Source: Acetatifactor aquisgranensis (GTDB lineage: Bacteria > Bacillota > Clostridia > Lachnospirales > Lachnospiraceae). Taken from it: a stretch of DNA of 64,000 nucleotides. Below the pieces are notes generated by a model. The model made no database searches, was not told the origin of the DNA, and was given only the letters and a program-made list of their open reading frames with translations. The position numbers were made by a program, and so were the translations under genes. Numbering within the stretch: the stretch's first letter is position 1; each line of letters opens with the position of its first letter. Where the stretch lies: assembly GCF_943193215.1 (NCBI RefSeq), contig NZ_CALPDH010000013.1, forward strand, positions 89,860 to 153,859, given 5' to 3'. Positions 43,862-52,576 of the stretch are shown in pieces.

Positions 43862-46132
43862 CTATCTCTTACGGTTTCTCGCTTTATTGATAATAGGCAA
43901 TGCATCCAGTATCTTTCCATAAATCAAATGCAGCTTGTAGAATTTTGTGGCGCGGATGACCTCCAGCTCTGATTTTAGGATATCATTCTCCCATTTCAGC
44001 TGCTCGTATGTAGTGTCTGGAATCAATTCCACTTTTCCCTCATCAGAACTCACGGGTAATTCCACTTTAGGCGCAGCTTCGATTATATGGCCGAACCGAG
44101 GCTGTACCCAGGTCTGATTTCCCCATAAGTATCCCGGCCCATTTGCATTCACCAGGTTATATATTTCTCCTCCATATTCCTCGTACAGATCCTTATGCCT
44201 CTCTTCCAGCGTCTTATACAGATACATCCTGGCCGCATTCGACATGACTCTTGTCATGCTCTCTTTCCGCACGCGGTAACAGCATAAAGGCTCCGGGATG
44301 CAGACCCCATTCCTTCCGTTCTGCACCATGCTCAGCCATCCGTCATAGTCCTCCATTCCATATTCCATCGTCCTTCGGTTCTGGCCAAAACTTACGAAAT
44401 CCGCTTTTCTTACTACCGCGAAAGCTGCCAGCATATTCCCCAACAACATATAAGGCAGCTCCGTATTAAACGTCGTCCATACACCATCGCTTCCTTCAAA
44501 ATACTGTAGCCAGCTGTATACAAAGCTTACATTCTCATATCGATTCAACACGTCGATGCATCTTCTGTAATATCCCGCTTCTATCATGTCATCTGCATCC
44601 AGGAAACTGATATACTCTCCCTTAGCCAAACGGCTCCCCACATTCCGGGCGTTTGCCAGTCCCCCATTTGGAATGCTCTCAATCCGTACCTTTGGATACT
44701 TCTCCCGAATCTCCTCCAGCCTGTCCAGGCTCTTCCTGTCCGTGCTCCCATCGTTTACAATAATCGTCTCATATCTCTCATAATCAATTCGGGCAAGACT
44801 CTCCATAGTTTCCATGATTGTATCACCCAGGTTGTAATAGCAGATGATTACCGAAAGGAGGCCTTTTTCCCCTTTTTCCACATCTGCTGGCAATTTACTC
44901 GCTTTCCTTGCATTCAGCACTGGAAACGTCTCTCGGAGCGGCTGTCCCTTTACCCGCTCAAAAAAGGCTTCCCTTGCTCTCACATTTCGATCCGCTGAAC
45001 ACAACTCTCTGATATAGTGCTGTCCCTGTTTTCCCAACTCCCTTAGCTGCGACTCCGTCAAGGCCAAAAAGTCCTCTATTTTCTTTGTGCAGTCTCCCTC
45101 TATATCCCAGTCGAATACCAAGCCCTTTTTTCCATCTTCCCCTACCATCTCGCCCTGGCCGCCTTGTTTCGACACAAGCATCGGGCAGCCCTGCCACATG
45201 GATATTACGCAAGTATACGGAAAGTTCTCATAAATAGATGGGATTACGATTCCCCTCGCTCTTGCTACGATTCGGTTAAACTCATCCGGAGGCACCGTAT
45301 TCTTAAATTCCAGAAGCCCTTCCTCAATCCATTTTTGTTTTTTTTCTTTTATAATCTCACCGAGATTCCTGTCTTTCGGAGAAAAATAAGTATCCCCTCC
45401 CAGGGCAACTAATTTTGTCCGGTTCCCTCGTTCCCACAAAGGCACCATTTGATCAATGAACTGCATGATTCCTTTTCTGTATTCCAACCGTCCTGTATAG
45501 AGCAGATAGTCCCCACATTCATAGCAAACAGTTTCTTCTTTATATTCATAGGGCAGACGGATTACTGTTATCTCTTTTTCTGGAAAAGTGCGTTGGATGT
45601 TCTCTTTCAAAAATTCGCTTTGGGTCACAAGCGCGTCTGCGCTCTCAATACAGAATTTTTCCATCCGGCCAATCCAATAAATCGGAAACGCATACTCCGC
45701 CTCTCTGTTGATTCTTGCCAGCTCATAGGTCGGTGTGTGCAAATGGACGACGATTCGTGTATCTTTTAGGAAATCCTGTTCCAGCAACCGGTACTGGATA
45801 ATGTAATATGCCAATGCGTTATAGTCCTGTGCCTCAATGATATCCGGTTCCCCATTTCTCTCGGCATATTCCCGGACGACTTCGTAGTATTGGTACGATA
45901 GCGCTGTCCAATATCCCATTCTCTGATAGGCCTTGCTTTTATTTCCACTTGCCTCGAACCGAACATAAGTAAGGTTCTCATTAACTCGCTCCTCTTTGTC
46001 CTGCACATCCCTTACGAACACTACGACTTGATGTCCGGCCTCGGACATCAGGCGGCTGATTATATCCACATACATTCCTACTCCGCCTCCATAGGACGGC
46101 GGGAATTCGCTCGTAATATACCAGATTTTCAT
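43862..46132 (-). CDS. Bifunctional GT4-GT2 glycosyltransferase with coiled-coil tail, 756 aa
   Basis: The ATG at 46132 follows GGGAGAGACAGT. GT4 and GT2 domains are laid out as in the 722-residue paralogue, with most motifs identical (YITSEFPPSYGGGVGM, SFLDADDMIEAGYY). It differs by a C-terminal extension of about 35 residues: a short coiled coil (LKWENDILKSELEVI) and an amphipathic end (FYKLHLIYGKILDALPII). This suggests duplication of a whole gene with tail exchange. Confidence 0.88.
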   Translation of the reverse strand: MKIWYITSEFPPSYGGGVGMYVDIISRLMSEAGHQVVVFVRDVQDKEERVNENLTYVRFEASGNKSKAYQRMGYWTALSYQYYEVVREYAERNGEPDIIEAQDYNALAYYIIQYRLLEQDFLKDTRIVVHLHTPTYELARINREAEYAFPIYWIGRMEKFCIESADALVTQSEFLKENIQRTFPEKEITVIRLPYEYKEETVCYECGDYLLYTGRLEYRKGIMQFIDQMVPLWERGNRTKLVALGGDTYFSPKDRNLGEIIKEKKQKWIEEGLLEFKNTVPPDEFNRIVARARGIVIPSIYENFPYTCVISMWQGCPMLVSKQGGQGEMVGEDGKKGLVFDWDIEGDCTKKIEDFLALTESQLRELGKQGQHYIRELCSADRNVRAREAFFERVKGQPLRETFPVLNARKASKLPADVEKGEKGLLSVIICYYNLGDTIMETMESLARIDYERYETIIVNDGSTDRKSLDRLEEIREKYPKVRIESIPNGGLANARNVGSRLAKGEYISFLDADDMIEAGYYRRCIDVLNRYENVSFVYSWLQYFEGSDGVWTTFNTELPYMLLGNMLAAFAVVRKADFVSFGQNRRTMEYGMEDYDGWLSMVQNGRNGVCIPEPLCCYRVRKESMTRVMSNAARMYLYKTLEERHKDLYEEYGGEIYNLVNANGPGYLWGNQTWVQPRFGHIIEAAPKVELPVSSDEGKVELIPDTTYEQLKWENDILKSELEVIRATKFYKLHLIYGKILDALPIINKARNRKR

Positions 46133-46165
46133 ACTGTCTCTCCCAATGCTTTTCATATTGTATGC

Positions 46166-47620
46166 TTAATATTGCTTCTTTCGTTTTCTCAAAAATTGTA
46201 TTAATTTTCTCTCTTTTTCCGATAAATTCAACAAATTATCCAACTGCCTTTTTAAATCAGCGACCTGTGCACTTAGTTCTATATTTGTACGCTCCTGGTC
46301 TAAACTGTACTGCCTTAATTCCTCATTCATTGTTTTCAATTCGATGGCCTGTGAATTTAGTTCTGTATTCGTTCGCTCTTGATTCAAACTGTATTGCTTT
46401 AAGTCTTCGTTCATTTTTTTCAATTCCGTGGCCTGTGCAATTAGTTCTGTATTTACATGCTCCTGATCCAGACCATACTGCCTTAATTCCCCATTCATTG
46501 CTTTCAGTTCTTTGATTGCTTTATCCTGGTCTGTATTATATAATTGCAGTTCTTTGACCGAATTTTGCAGATTATCATTCATTCTCTGGATATCATGATT
46601 TATTTTCTGGAGATCCTCATTGATAGCTTTTACCTCTTCTACTCGTTCATATAGCCGATAGTTTTCAGCAATATAGGTCTCTTTCCTTATTATACTTTGA
46701 AAGATTGCTGCCTCGCGGTAACTTACATAACCAACATCTGCTTTCTTCGTTTCCTGTAAAACACGATTCACAAAATCTTCACATGTCTTGAGCAAACGAT
46801 TTGCATACGGTATATAACCACTCGAACAACAAAATGGAGCCTGTAAAAAAATATCCCAGGAACCACCCAGAAAACTCTCTATGTCTGTTGTGTGCAGAAA
46901 TCTTTTTAGGCTACTGAACCGTTCGTCATATTCCGGGGCATATAGTACCAATACTGGTGTCCTTAATCCAGTACAAGGAAGGGCACAATGTAAGCGACTT
47001 GTCAAAACACAGCGGGCACCCTGGTAAATTTTCAGGTATTTTTCCGCCTGCTCAAGCCGTTCTTGCGGAGACATTTTTTTAAGGGCACCACTATCGTGAG
47101 ACATTATTCGCACATTATATCCCTTTTTCTTTACGTACTCCGCAGCCTCTGGCGGCACATCTACCAAACAAATATAATCCTGCTTTTTTACATCAGGAAA
47201 TGGCTGTAATGTCAATGTAAGGCAACCAGAAAAATATGCTTCAATCCCTAGTTCCTGCAGTATCTGCAATGTAGAGGCATCACGGCATCCAACCGGTTCA
47301 TTTTCTTTCAAATATCTCTGTGCCAGAGAATATTTTTCTTCTTTTGACTTAAGCCATTGAACATGATATTTTGAAAAATGTGCAGAAATAAACAAAGGAT
47401 AAATATAAGGTGACGGAGGCCAATTTTGCGGTGTATACATAAACCAGGCATTCATAATCAAAGCCACTTTATACTCTTCATCAGGAGAAAAAATATGCAG
47501 TGATTCACGATCAATCCAATAATCCACCCTTGGCAAAAATCTCCTCTGGGCATATGTTTGGATATCATCTCCTATGTTTTCAGAATCTGCATAGTACAAA
47601 CATCCAAATTTCATTTTCAA
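46166..47620 (-). CDS. Polysaccharide pyruvyl transferase family protein with coiled-coil repeats, 484 aa
   Basis: Residues 1-290 match PF04230: FGCLYYADSENIGDDIQTYAQ, PVGCRDASTLQIL and CVLTSRLHCALPCTGLRTPVLVL. Family members add a pyruvate ketal from PEP to a sugar, though some are glycosyltransferase-like. Residues 320-484 form a long coiled coil with a 28-residue repeat (ELKxMNxxLxQY..). The tail recalls those of the FkbM and GT proteins and may anchor the enzyme in a complex. Confidence 0.85.
   Translation of the reverse strand: MKMKFGCLYYADSENIGDDIQTYAQRRFLPRVDYWIDRESLHIFSPDEEYKVALIMNAWFMYTPQNWPPSPYIYPLFISAHFSKYHVQWLKSKEEKYSLAQRYLKENEPVGCRDASTLQILQELGIEAYFSGCLTLTLQPFPDVKKQDYICLVDVPPEAAEYVKKKGYNVRIMSHDSGALKKMSPQERLEQAEKYLKIYQGARCVLTSRLHCALPCTGLRTPVLVLYAPEYDERFSSLKRFLHTTDIESFLGGSWDIFLQAPFCCSSGYIPYANRLLKTCEDFVNRVLQETKKADVGYVSYREAAIFQSIIRKETYIAENYRLYERVEEVKAINEDLQKINHDIQRMNDNLQNSVKELQLYNTDQDKAIKELKAMNGELRQYGLDQEHVNTELIAQATELKKMNEDLKQYSLNQERTNTELNSQAIELKTMNEELRQYSLDQERTNIELSAQVADLKRQLDNLLNLSEKERKLIQFLRKRKKQY
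46264..46515. repeat. 84-bp tandem repeat in pyruvyl transferase coiled coil
   Basis: Three diverged units begin at 46264, 46348 and 46432, each starting with a CCTGTGNANTTAGTTCT-type block on the + strand. They encode the 28-residue coiled-coil repeat. The frame is preserved if copy number changes. Confidence 0.75.
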
Positions 47621-47647
47621 ACCCTTTCGCCCGCTTTGGTGGGCATA

Positions 47648-48385
47648 TCACTCAGTCCACGCTTCATAAGCACTGCACACCTCGCTGACAGAACCGAACA
47701 TTTTCAGTTCCCCATGGCTCAGCCATGCCACTTTGTTGCACATTTCCTTTATCTGTCGGATATCATGGGAGACAAAAAATACCGTCGTACCGCCCCCCAT
47801 CAGCTCATTCATCCGCGCTCGGCTCTTATTCTGGAATTTTGAATCCCCCACTGAAAGGATTTCGTCCACAATCAGAATCTCCGGATTCACGACGGTCGCA
47901 ACAGAAAAAGCCAGCCGCATCAACATACCGGAAGAGTAGGTCCTGATAGGCTCATATATGAAATCGCCCAGTTCAGAGAACGCCACTATCTCATCATGCT
48001 TTTCTTTCAGGAATTCTTCTGAGTACCCCAGGATTGCCCCATTCAGGAAGATGTTCTCCTGTCCCGTCATCTCCATATCAAAGCCAGAGCCCAGCTCCAG
48101 CATGGGAACGATATTGCCCCTGGCCGTAATCTTTCCGCTGGTAGGCTTATAGATACCTGCTATGCATTTCAGTATGGTGCTCTTTCCGGCGCCGTTGCGT
48201 CCGATGATACCAATTACATCTCCTTTTTCTACGGAAAAACTTACATCCTTCAGCGCCCAGAACTCTTTGTACTTCATCTGGTGGGAAAGTCTTTTCACTA
48301 TGAACTCTTTCAAAGACTGCACCCTGTTCTGATCCAGCCGGAATCTCATGGACACATTTTCGACTCTAACCACTTCATTACCCAT
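47648..48385 (-). CDS. Polysaccharide ABC exporter ATP-binding subunit, 245 aa
   Basis: Walker A GRNGAGKST, signature YSSGMLMRLAFSV, Walker B EILIVDEILSVGD and the H-loop in FFVSHDI define a Wzt/TagH-class ATPase. It has no C-terminal polymer-binding domain. Its permease partner is upstream with 12 bases between. This is the second of three exporters in the window. Confidence 0.9.
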   Translation of the reverse strand: MGNEVVRVENVSMRFRLDQNRVQSLKEFIVKRLSHQMKYKEFWALKDVSFSVEKGDVIGIIGRNGAGKSTILKCIAGIYKPTSGKITARGNIVPMLELGSGFDMEMTGQENIFLNGAILGYSEEFLKEKHDEIVAFSELGDFIYEPIRTYSSGMLMRLAFSVATVVNPEILIVDEILSVGDSKFQNKSRARMNELMGGGTTVFFVSHDIRQIKEMCNKVAWLSHGELKMFGSVSEVCSAYEAWTE

Positions 48386-48397
48386 TTCGCCACCCCA

Positions 48398-49837
48398 TCA
48401 TATATTCAAGGCAAATCTATCCTGCGTCTTCTTGAACACAGCCGCGCCGACAGCCAGTGACAGGAATGCCATCAGTGCACACAGTGCATACATCTTTGGC
48501 TCCGGAGAGATGCCCTCCATCACGATTGTCCGAAATGCTTTCACGTAATAGTACATAGGGTTAAAGGTATGCAGGAATTTGTACTGTTCGGGAATGATGC
48601 TCTCCGGGTAGAAGAGTGGGGTAAGATATGCCCACAACATACTGATAATGTTCCATAAGAACTGCATATCCCTGAAGAAGACCATCAGCGCAGACAGCAA
48701 CATGCCGATTCCAATCGTGAATACCAGAACGCACAATAGAATCAGCGGGAGCAACAAGAACGCTTTCGTCACTTTCTCCCCTGTGAACATCATCATGAAG
48801 AACAGCGGCACCATAGAAAGAAGTAAGTTAATCAATGACGAGAGCACTTTCGTTACCGGATAGATATACTTTGGTACATACACTTTGGTAATAAGCGCGG
48901 CGTTCGCTATGATAGACGTAAGCGCCAACCCTGCCGATTCCGTAAAGAAACTGAATATGACTGTTCCTGACAGCAGATAGACAGGATAGTTCTCGATATT
49001 CGCCCGGAATAGCTTAGAGAATACCACGTACTGCACTACCATCGTAAGGAGCGGGTTCAGGAGGCTCCAGAGCATGCCCAGCACAGATCGCTTGTACTTC
49101 ACCTTGAAATCCCGCCTTACAATCTGCTTAATCAGAAATTCATATCTCTTTAATAAGAAGAAAGTCATGAATACAGGCTCCCGCTTTCCGGCCCTGAACC
49201 GATGCGCGCAGAACCAATATAACGCTGAAAGGAGCAGAACCAGCCCCATTGCCAGGAACGGATAGGCATGTCCTGTCCAGACATCGTCCATTCCCTGAAT
49301 GCTGTAGCTCAAGGTGCCCTCTACTGCTACGCCGTTGATAAAGAACTCACCACCATTCGAAAGGACAGAGTTATCATATACAGCCACTGCCGAGTGCCCT
49401 GCTTCTCCATCCTTGGAGCAGACTGACAGCTTGAGCCTGTGCCCACGCAGCCCCATGACTCCTTCCTCAAATTCCAGATAGTGATATTCATTTACCGCAA
49501 TGGCATCAGCGGAAACTATCTCGCTCGCCAAATCCATGCCTGTAGTCATGTCGGTCAGCGTAATCTGCACATCGGAATGAATCTCCTTGCCGTTAGATGT
49601 CAGAAGGACACCAACGGATTCTACCTTGTCCGTCTGCGCATCAAAATACTGGTCAATCCATATCCCATCCGCTAGTTCCCCCGTAATGCAGTTGCCGTAG
49701 CCGCCATCACGGTTGCCTGCGGATTCCCGGTAGAACAGCTGCTCCCCGGCCGCCCAGTAGAAGATGAGCAGCAAAAGCAGGAGCATCGCCAGCGACTTCG
49801 CATATATGATAAAATAGTTCAGCTTTTTTTGTTCCAT
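48398..49837 (-). CDS. ABC exporter permease with N-terminal extracytoplasmic domain, 479 aa
   Basis: The ATG at 49837 follows GGAG. Residues 13-35 are a transmembrane helix, then about 160 residues outside the membrane with a beta-rich plan (VESVGVLLTSNGKEIH, YHYLEFEEGVMGLRGH). A second helix near 200 and a standard ABC-2 permease domain (VRRDFKVKYKRSVLGMLWSLL to FNPMYYYVKAFRTIV) follow. The outer domain is not part of ordinary Wzm/TagG proteins and resembles a domain found in Firmicute membrane glycosyltransferases; it could bind the emerging polymer. The fusion doubles the usual length. Confidence 0.85.
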   Translation of the reverse strand: MEQKKLNYFIIYAKSLAMLLLLLLIFYWAAGEQLFYRESAGNRDGGYGNCITGELADGIWIDQYFDAQTDKVESVGVLLTSNGKEIHSDVQITLTDMTTGMDLASEIVSADAIAVNEYHYLEFEEGVMGLRGHRLKLSVCSKDGEAGHSAVAVYDNSVLSNGGEFFINGVAVEGTLSYSIQGMDDVWTGHAYPFLAMGLVLLLSALYWFCAHRFRAGKREPVFMTFFLLKRYEFLIKQIVRRDFKVKYKRSVLGMLWSLLNPLLTMVVQYVVFSKLFRANIENYPVYLLSGTVIFSFFTESAGLALTSIIANAALITKVYVPKYIYPVTKVLSSLINLLLSMVPLFFMMMFTGEKVTKAFLLLPLILLCVLVFTIGIGMLLSALMVFFRDMQFLWNIISMLWAYLTPLFYPESIIPEQYKFLHTFNPMYYYVKAFRTIVMEGISPEPKMYALCALMAFLSLAVGAAVFKKTQDRFALNI

Positions 49838-49914
49838 GTCATTCTCCAAAGGGTATTGCCGCCTCGGGTTTCCCTCTCCGCGTCTGTTCCGCACCAAGCT
49901 AACGGCAATTCCTA

Positions 49915-52182
49915 TCAAGGTGTCGCCAGCATCTCCTGGTAAAGGCGCAGATGCTTATCCGCTATGCCAGACATATTAAATTTCCGGCATGCACTATAGG
50001 TTCTTCTCTTTAGGCACATGTATGCCTCATGGTCATCTACCAGTTTTATAATCGCTGTACAGATGTCCGTTTCATCTATTTTTCCATCACGCAACGGCAG
50101 CAGGATACCAGCCAAATCCTCGTTTTCGTCCTTGAGCTGGTTCCTGACCTCTGCGATGTCCGTGGCGATTATCGGGGTACCTGTCATCAGGCATTCGATG
50201 ACCACCAGAGGATAGCTCTCTCCTTTGAAATATGTGGGCACCAGCCCCACATCTGCCATGGCAAAGTAATCCCTGACGTTCGGGCGGAACCCCACGAAAT
50301 GTACATTGGCAGGGGCATCTTTCTCCAGTCCTGCTCGAGTTTCGCCATCCCCCACGACCACCAGGTGCACCGGCCTGCTGCAGCGCCCATCAGTGGCCGC
50401 CACTGCTCTAACTGCTTCTTTCCAGCCCTTTTCAGGGATTCCCCTGCCCGCAGTCACGAGGACAAAAGCATCCCCGGGAATCCCCAAGGCATCCCGCCGC
50501 ATGGGCGTAACGGTTATGGCTGGCAGGCCGTTGGGTATCTTGGCAAACCTCCCCCCGCCAGTATCATGGCCGCGGTGCCGGAAACATTCCAGGTTCTTAT
50601 CCGCGATATAGATATATGCAGCACCGCTTTCCCAGGTGTCCGCAATCACCCTGTCGCAGTCTTCTCTCTCCATAGCTTCGTACATGCCATGCAAGGTTAT
50701 GACATGATGGCAAAATCCGCAATCACGTTTCCGCCACTGTGCGATGACTTCATCTACGCTGGCACAATGGGAATGGATGATTTCCCCTCCGAGATGAGTC
50801 ACGATTTGTTTTAAGTAATCCCTGCTTCTTATAGTGACTACAGGTATATCATTATCTATGAGCTGACGAATTCCCTCCTCTTCTTCCTCGATATTGAAGT
50901 TCACCAGCGTAACAGCAAGACCCTGTCTGCATAATTCATTGGCAAGATGGATGGGGTAGACTTCACCTCCGCCCGACCTCAACGCATAGCAGGCCAGCAG
51001 CACATTGGGCCTCCGTTCCTTCTTCCCAGCCAGTATCCGCTCTGGACAATAATGCTGCCGGATGGCTGCCTCGTCCTTCTCTTCTCCCTTTCCCCATCGC
51101 CCTTCCAGGTATTGGAGAACCGACTCATAATATCCGTCCTCGACCTTATAGTGCCTGGCAATGTAGCTGGAGACACTTTCCATTTCCTTATAATAAGATG
51201 CCTCCTCCATTCCGGAAGGCACGTTGCTCCTTGCCTCCGCAAAACGGCGGGCGATAATCGCTTTGTAATAGCCGACCACTCCGCCTCGAATCATATAGAG
51301 GATGAAAATCCAGGCTGCATATACTTCCATGTCGCTGTAAGCTTCTACGGTTTCATGAGCCATTGGCCTCCTGTTTTTGAATACAACCCTACCAAGAGAT
51401 GGAACCCTGCTCCACAACGCGACACCATAGTGAACCATGTCATGTGCCGTCATATAAAAAGGCCTCTTTCCTCCGAGGCCAGCCAAGCCGCAAGAATAGG
51501 ATTCCTGGCTTTCTGCCTTACAGCACGTATCCAAAGAGCCCACGCACCCGGCAAACACTGCCCTGACAGAGCCATATGAAAACATTGCCAGAGCATCCCG
51601 CAGGAAGTCTTTGCCATAATGATACTGGCGGTCAACGAACCAGAGATAAGAGCCTTTGGCCGTTCTCAGGCCCTCGTTCCACTGTGCCAGTGCTCCCGGC
51701 GCGCTTTCGCAGGATAGAATAGTTGCTCCTATGGAGACGGACTGGATATATTCCGCAATGGCCCTGCTGTCTTCTTCCGCCAGTCCATATTCTAGTATGA
51801 GAATCTCGATATTCGGGTATGACTGATTGCATGCGCACTCCAGGCATTCTTTCAACTGGCCGCTATGGGCGGTCACTGGCAGGATGACGCTGACCAGGGG
51901 AGCCATGGCAGCCCTCGTCTTCTTTTCGTAATTCCAGCGCAAGCTTCCGGAGTCGCCATTTTCTGCAGCGCCGTCTTGAACGGCTGCCGCGTCCCTTACA
52001 TAATGTTTGAGACGTTTGATTGTCCTGCCGTACAGGGCTCCGCCATATTTCCGGGCAACGGAGTCGGCTCTTAGATACAGTTTCCTCGCTCTGCCGCTTT
52101 CCATTGACCGATAGATTTTCCTGAGCCACTTGTTGTTCCCTATCTTTGTCACTCCGCTTTCCGCTCTGCAAAATTCGCTCAT
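49915..52182 (-). CDS. Bifunctional GT2-GT4 glycosyltransferase, 755 aa
   Basis: After a basic N-terminal 80 residues comes a GT2-like domain (PLVSVILPVTAHSGQLKECL to about 320) with reduced metal motif YLWFVDRQYHY. A GT4 domain follows at 390-755 (VLLACYALRSGGGEVYPIHLA, ITLHGMYEAM, GRGIPEKGW, GESYPLVVIECLMTGTPII). No ribosome binding site precedes the ATG at 52182 and no earlier in-frame start exists; later starts are no better. It is the first gene of cluster B and its leader contains the inverted-repeat region. Confidence 0.85.
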   Translation of the reverse strand: MSEFCRAESGVTKIGNNKWLRKIYRSMESGRARKLYLRADSVARKYGGALYGRTIKRLKHYVRDAAAVQDGAAENGDSGSLRWNYEKKTRAAMAPLVSVILPVTAHSGQLKECLECACNQSYPNIEILILEYGLAEEDSRAIAEYIQSVSIGATILSCESAPGALAQWNEGLRTAKGSYLWFVDRQYHYGKDFLRDALAMFSYGSVRAVFAGCVGSLDTCCKAESQESYSCGLAGLGGKRPFYMTAHDMVHYGVALWSRVPSLGRVVFKNRRPMAHETVEAYSDMEVYAAWIFILYMIRGGVVGYYKAIIARRFAEARSNVPSGMEEASYYKEMESVSSYIARHYKVEDGYYESVLQYLEGRWGKGEEKDEAAIRQHYCPERILAGKKERRPNVLLACYALRSGGGEVYPIHLANELCRQGLAVTLVNFNIEEEEEGIRQLIDNDIPVVTIRSRDYLKQIVTHLGGEIIHSHCASVDEVIAQWRKRDCGFCHHVITLHGMYEAMEREDCDRVIADTWESGAAYIYIADKNLECFRHRGHDTGGGRFAKIPNGLPAITVTPMRRDALGIPGDAFVLVTAGRGIPEKGWKEAVRAVAATDGRCSRPVHLVVVGDGETRAGLEKDAPANVHFVGFRPNVRDYFAMADVGLVPTYFKGESYPLVVIECLMTGTPIIATDIAEVRNQLKDENEDLAGILLPLRDGKIDETDICTAIIKLVDDHEAYMCLKRRTYSACRKFNMSGIADKHLRLYQEMLATP

Positions 52183-52207
52183 TGAGATGGTGCTGACTGA
52201 TATCCAT

Positions 52208-52274
52208 GGGTTACCGGTACTTGAGCCCTTGCCAAGGCAGTCGCTTCGCCCCGGGATCCAAGTACCGATAACCC
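52208..52274. repeat. 16-bp imperfect inverted repeat in the B/C divergent gap
   Basis: Bases 52208-52223 (GGGTTACCGGTACTTG) pair with 52259-52274 (CAAGTACCGATAACCC) with one mismatch, around a 35-base loop. In cluster B transcripts this would form a strong leader hairpin. Its right arm shares GATAACCC with the 17-bp repeat at 52267. Confidence 0.7.
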
Positions 52275-52283
52275 GCGATTATC
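52267..52283. repeat. Left 17-bp inverted repeat of putative invertible promoter
   Basis: GATAACCCGCGATTATC is the exact reverse complement of 52500-52516. Each copy is itself an imperfect palindrome (GATAA...TTATC), as expected for a recombinase crossover site or a dimer operator. Confidence 0.8.
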
Positions 52284-52357
52284 CGCGCTTGCAGGCGCTG
52301 CCTACAAATGTAGTTTTTGGTTTTTAATGGAAAAATCTGAAAAAAAGCAATTTCTAC

Positions 52358-52386
52358 TTGAAAATATTACCCATGTATTGTATCAT
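52358..52386 (+). promoter_or_regulatory. Rightward promoter between the inverted repeats
   Basis: TTGAAA (52358-52363), 17 bases, TATCAT (52381-52386). An overlapping TATAAT at 52391-52396 with TTACCC 18 bases upstream is an alternative. Both read toward cluster C at 52577. No comparably good leftward promoter was found between the repeats. Confidence 0.6.
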
Positions 52387-52457
52387 TTGGTATAATGGTT
52401 GTTTGAAAGAGAAGCTGAAAGGTCAAATTTCGCAGCCATGAAGGTGAAATTAAATTG

Positions 52458-52491
52458 ATTAACGGGGTATACTTGGTATGTAGCCGTTAAT
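52458..52491. promoter_or_regulatory. Inverted repeat ATTAACGG/CCGTTAAT in the C leader
   Basis: Eight-base arms at 52458-52465 and 52484-52491 with an 18-base loop lie downstream of the rightward promoter, in the untranslated leader. It could be an operator or an RNA hairpin. It is inside the putative invertible segment. Confidence 0.4.
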
Positions 52492-52499
52492 GAATGCAT

Positions 52500-52516
52500 G
52501 ATAATCGCGGGTTATC
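52500..52516. repeat. Right 17-bp inverted repeat of putative invertible promoter
   Basis: GATAATCGCGGGTTATC is the exact reverse complement of 52267-52283. The 216 bases between the repeats carry the rightward promoter. Its distance to the cluster C start (60 bp) is similar to the left repeat's distance to the cluster B start (84 bp). Confidence 0.8.
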
Positions 52517-52576
52517 TTCAATCTACTGTCCCGGCAAAAGGCAGTAAAATCCTCACACCAGCAAGGATGGCAGTAT

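Noticed and set aside
50029..50814. + strand 261-aa ORF inside the GT2-GT4 gene
   Set aside because: It is antisense to conserved GT4 motifs.
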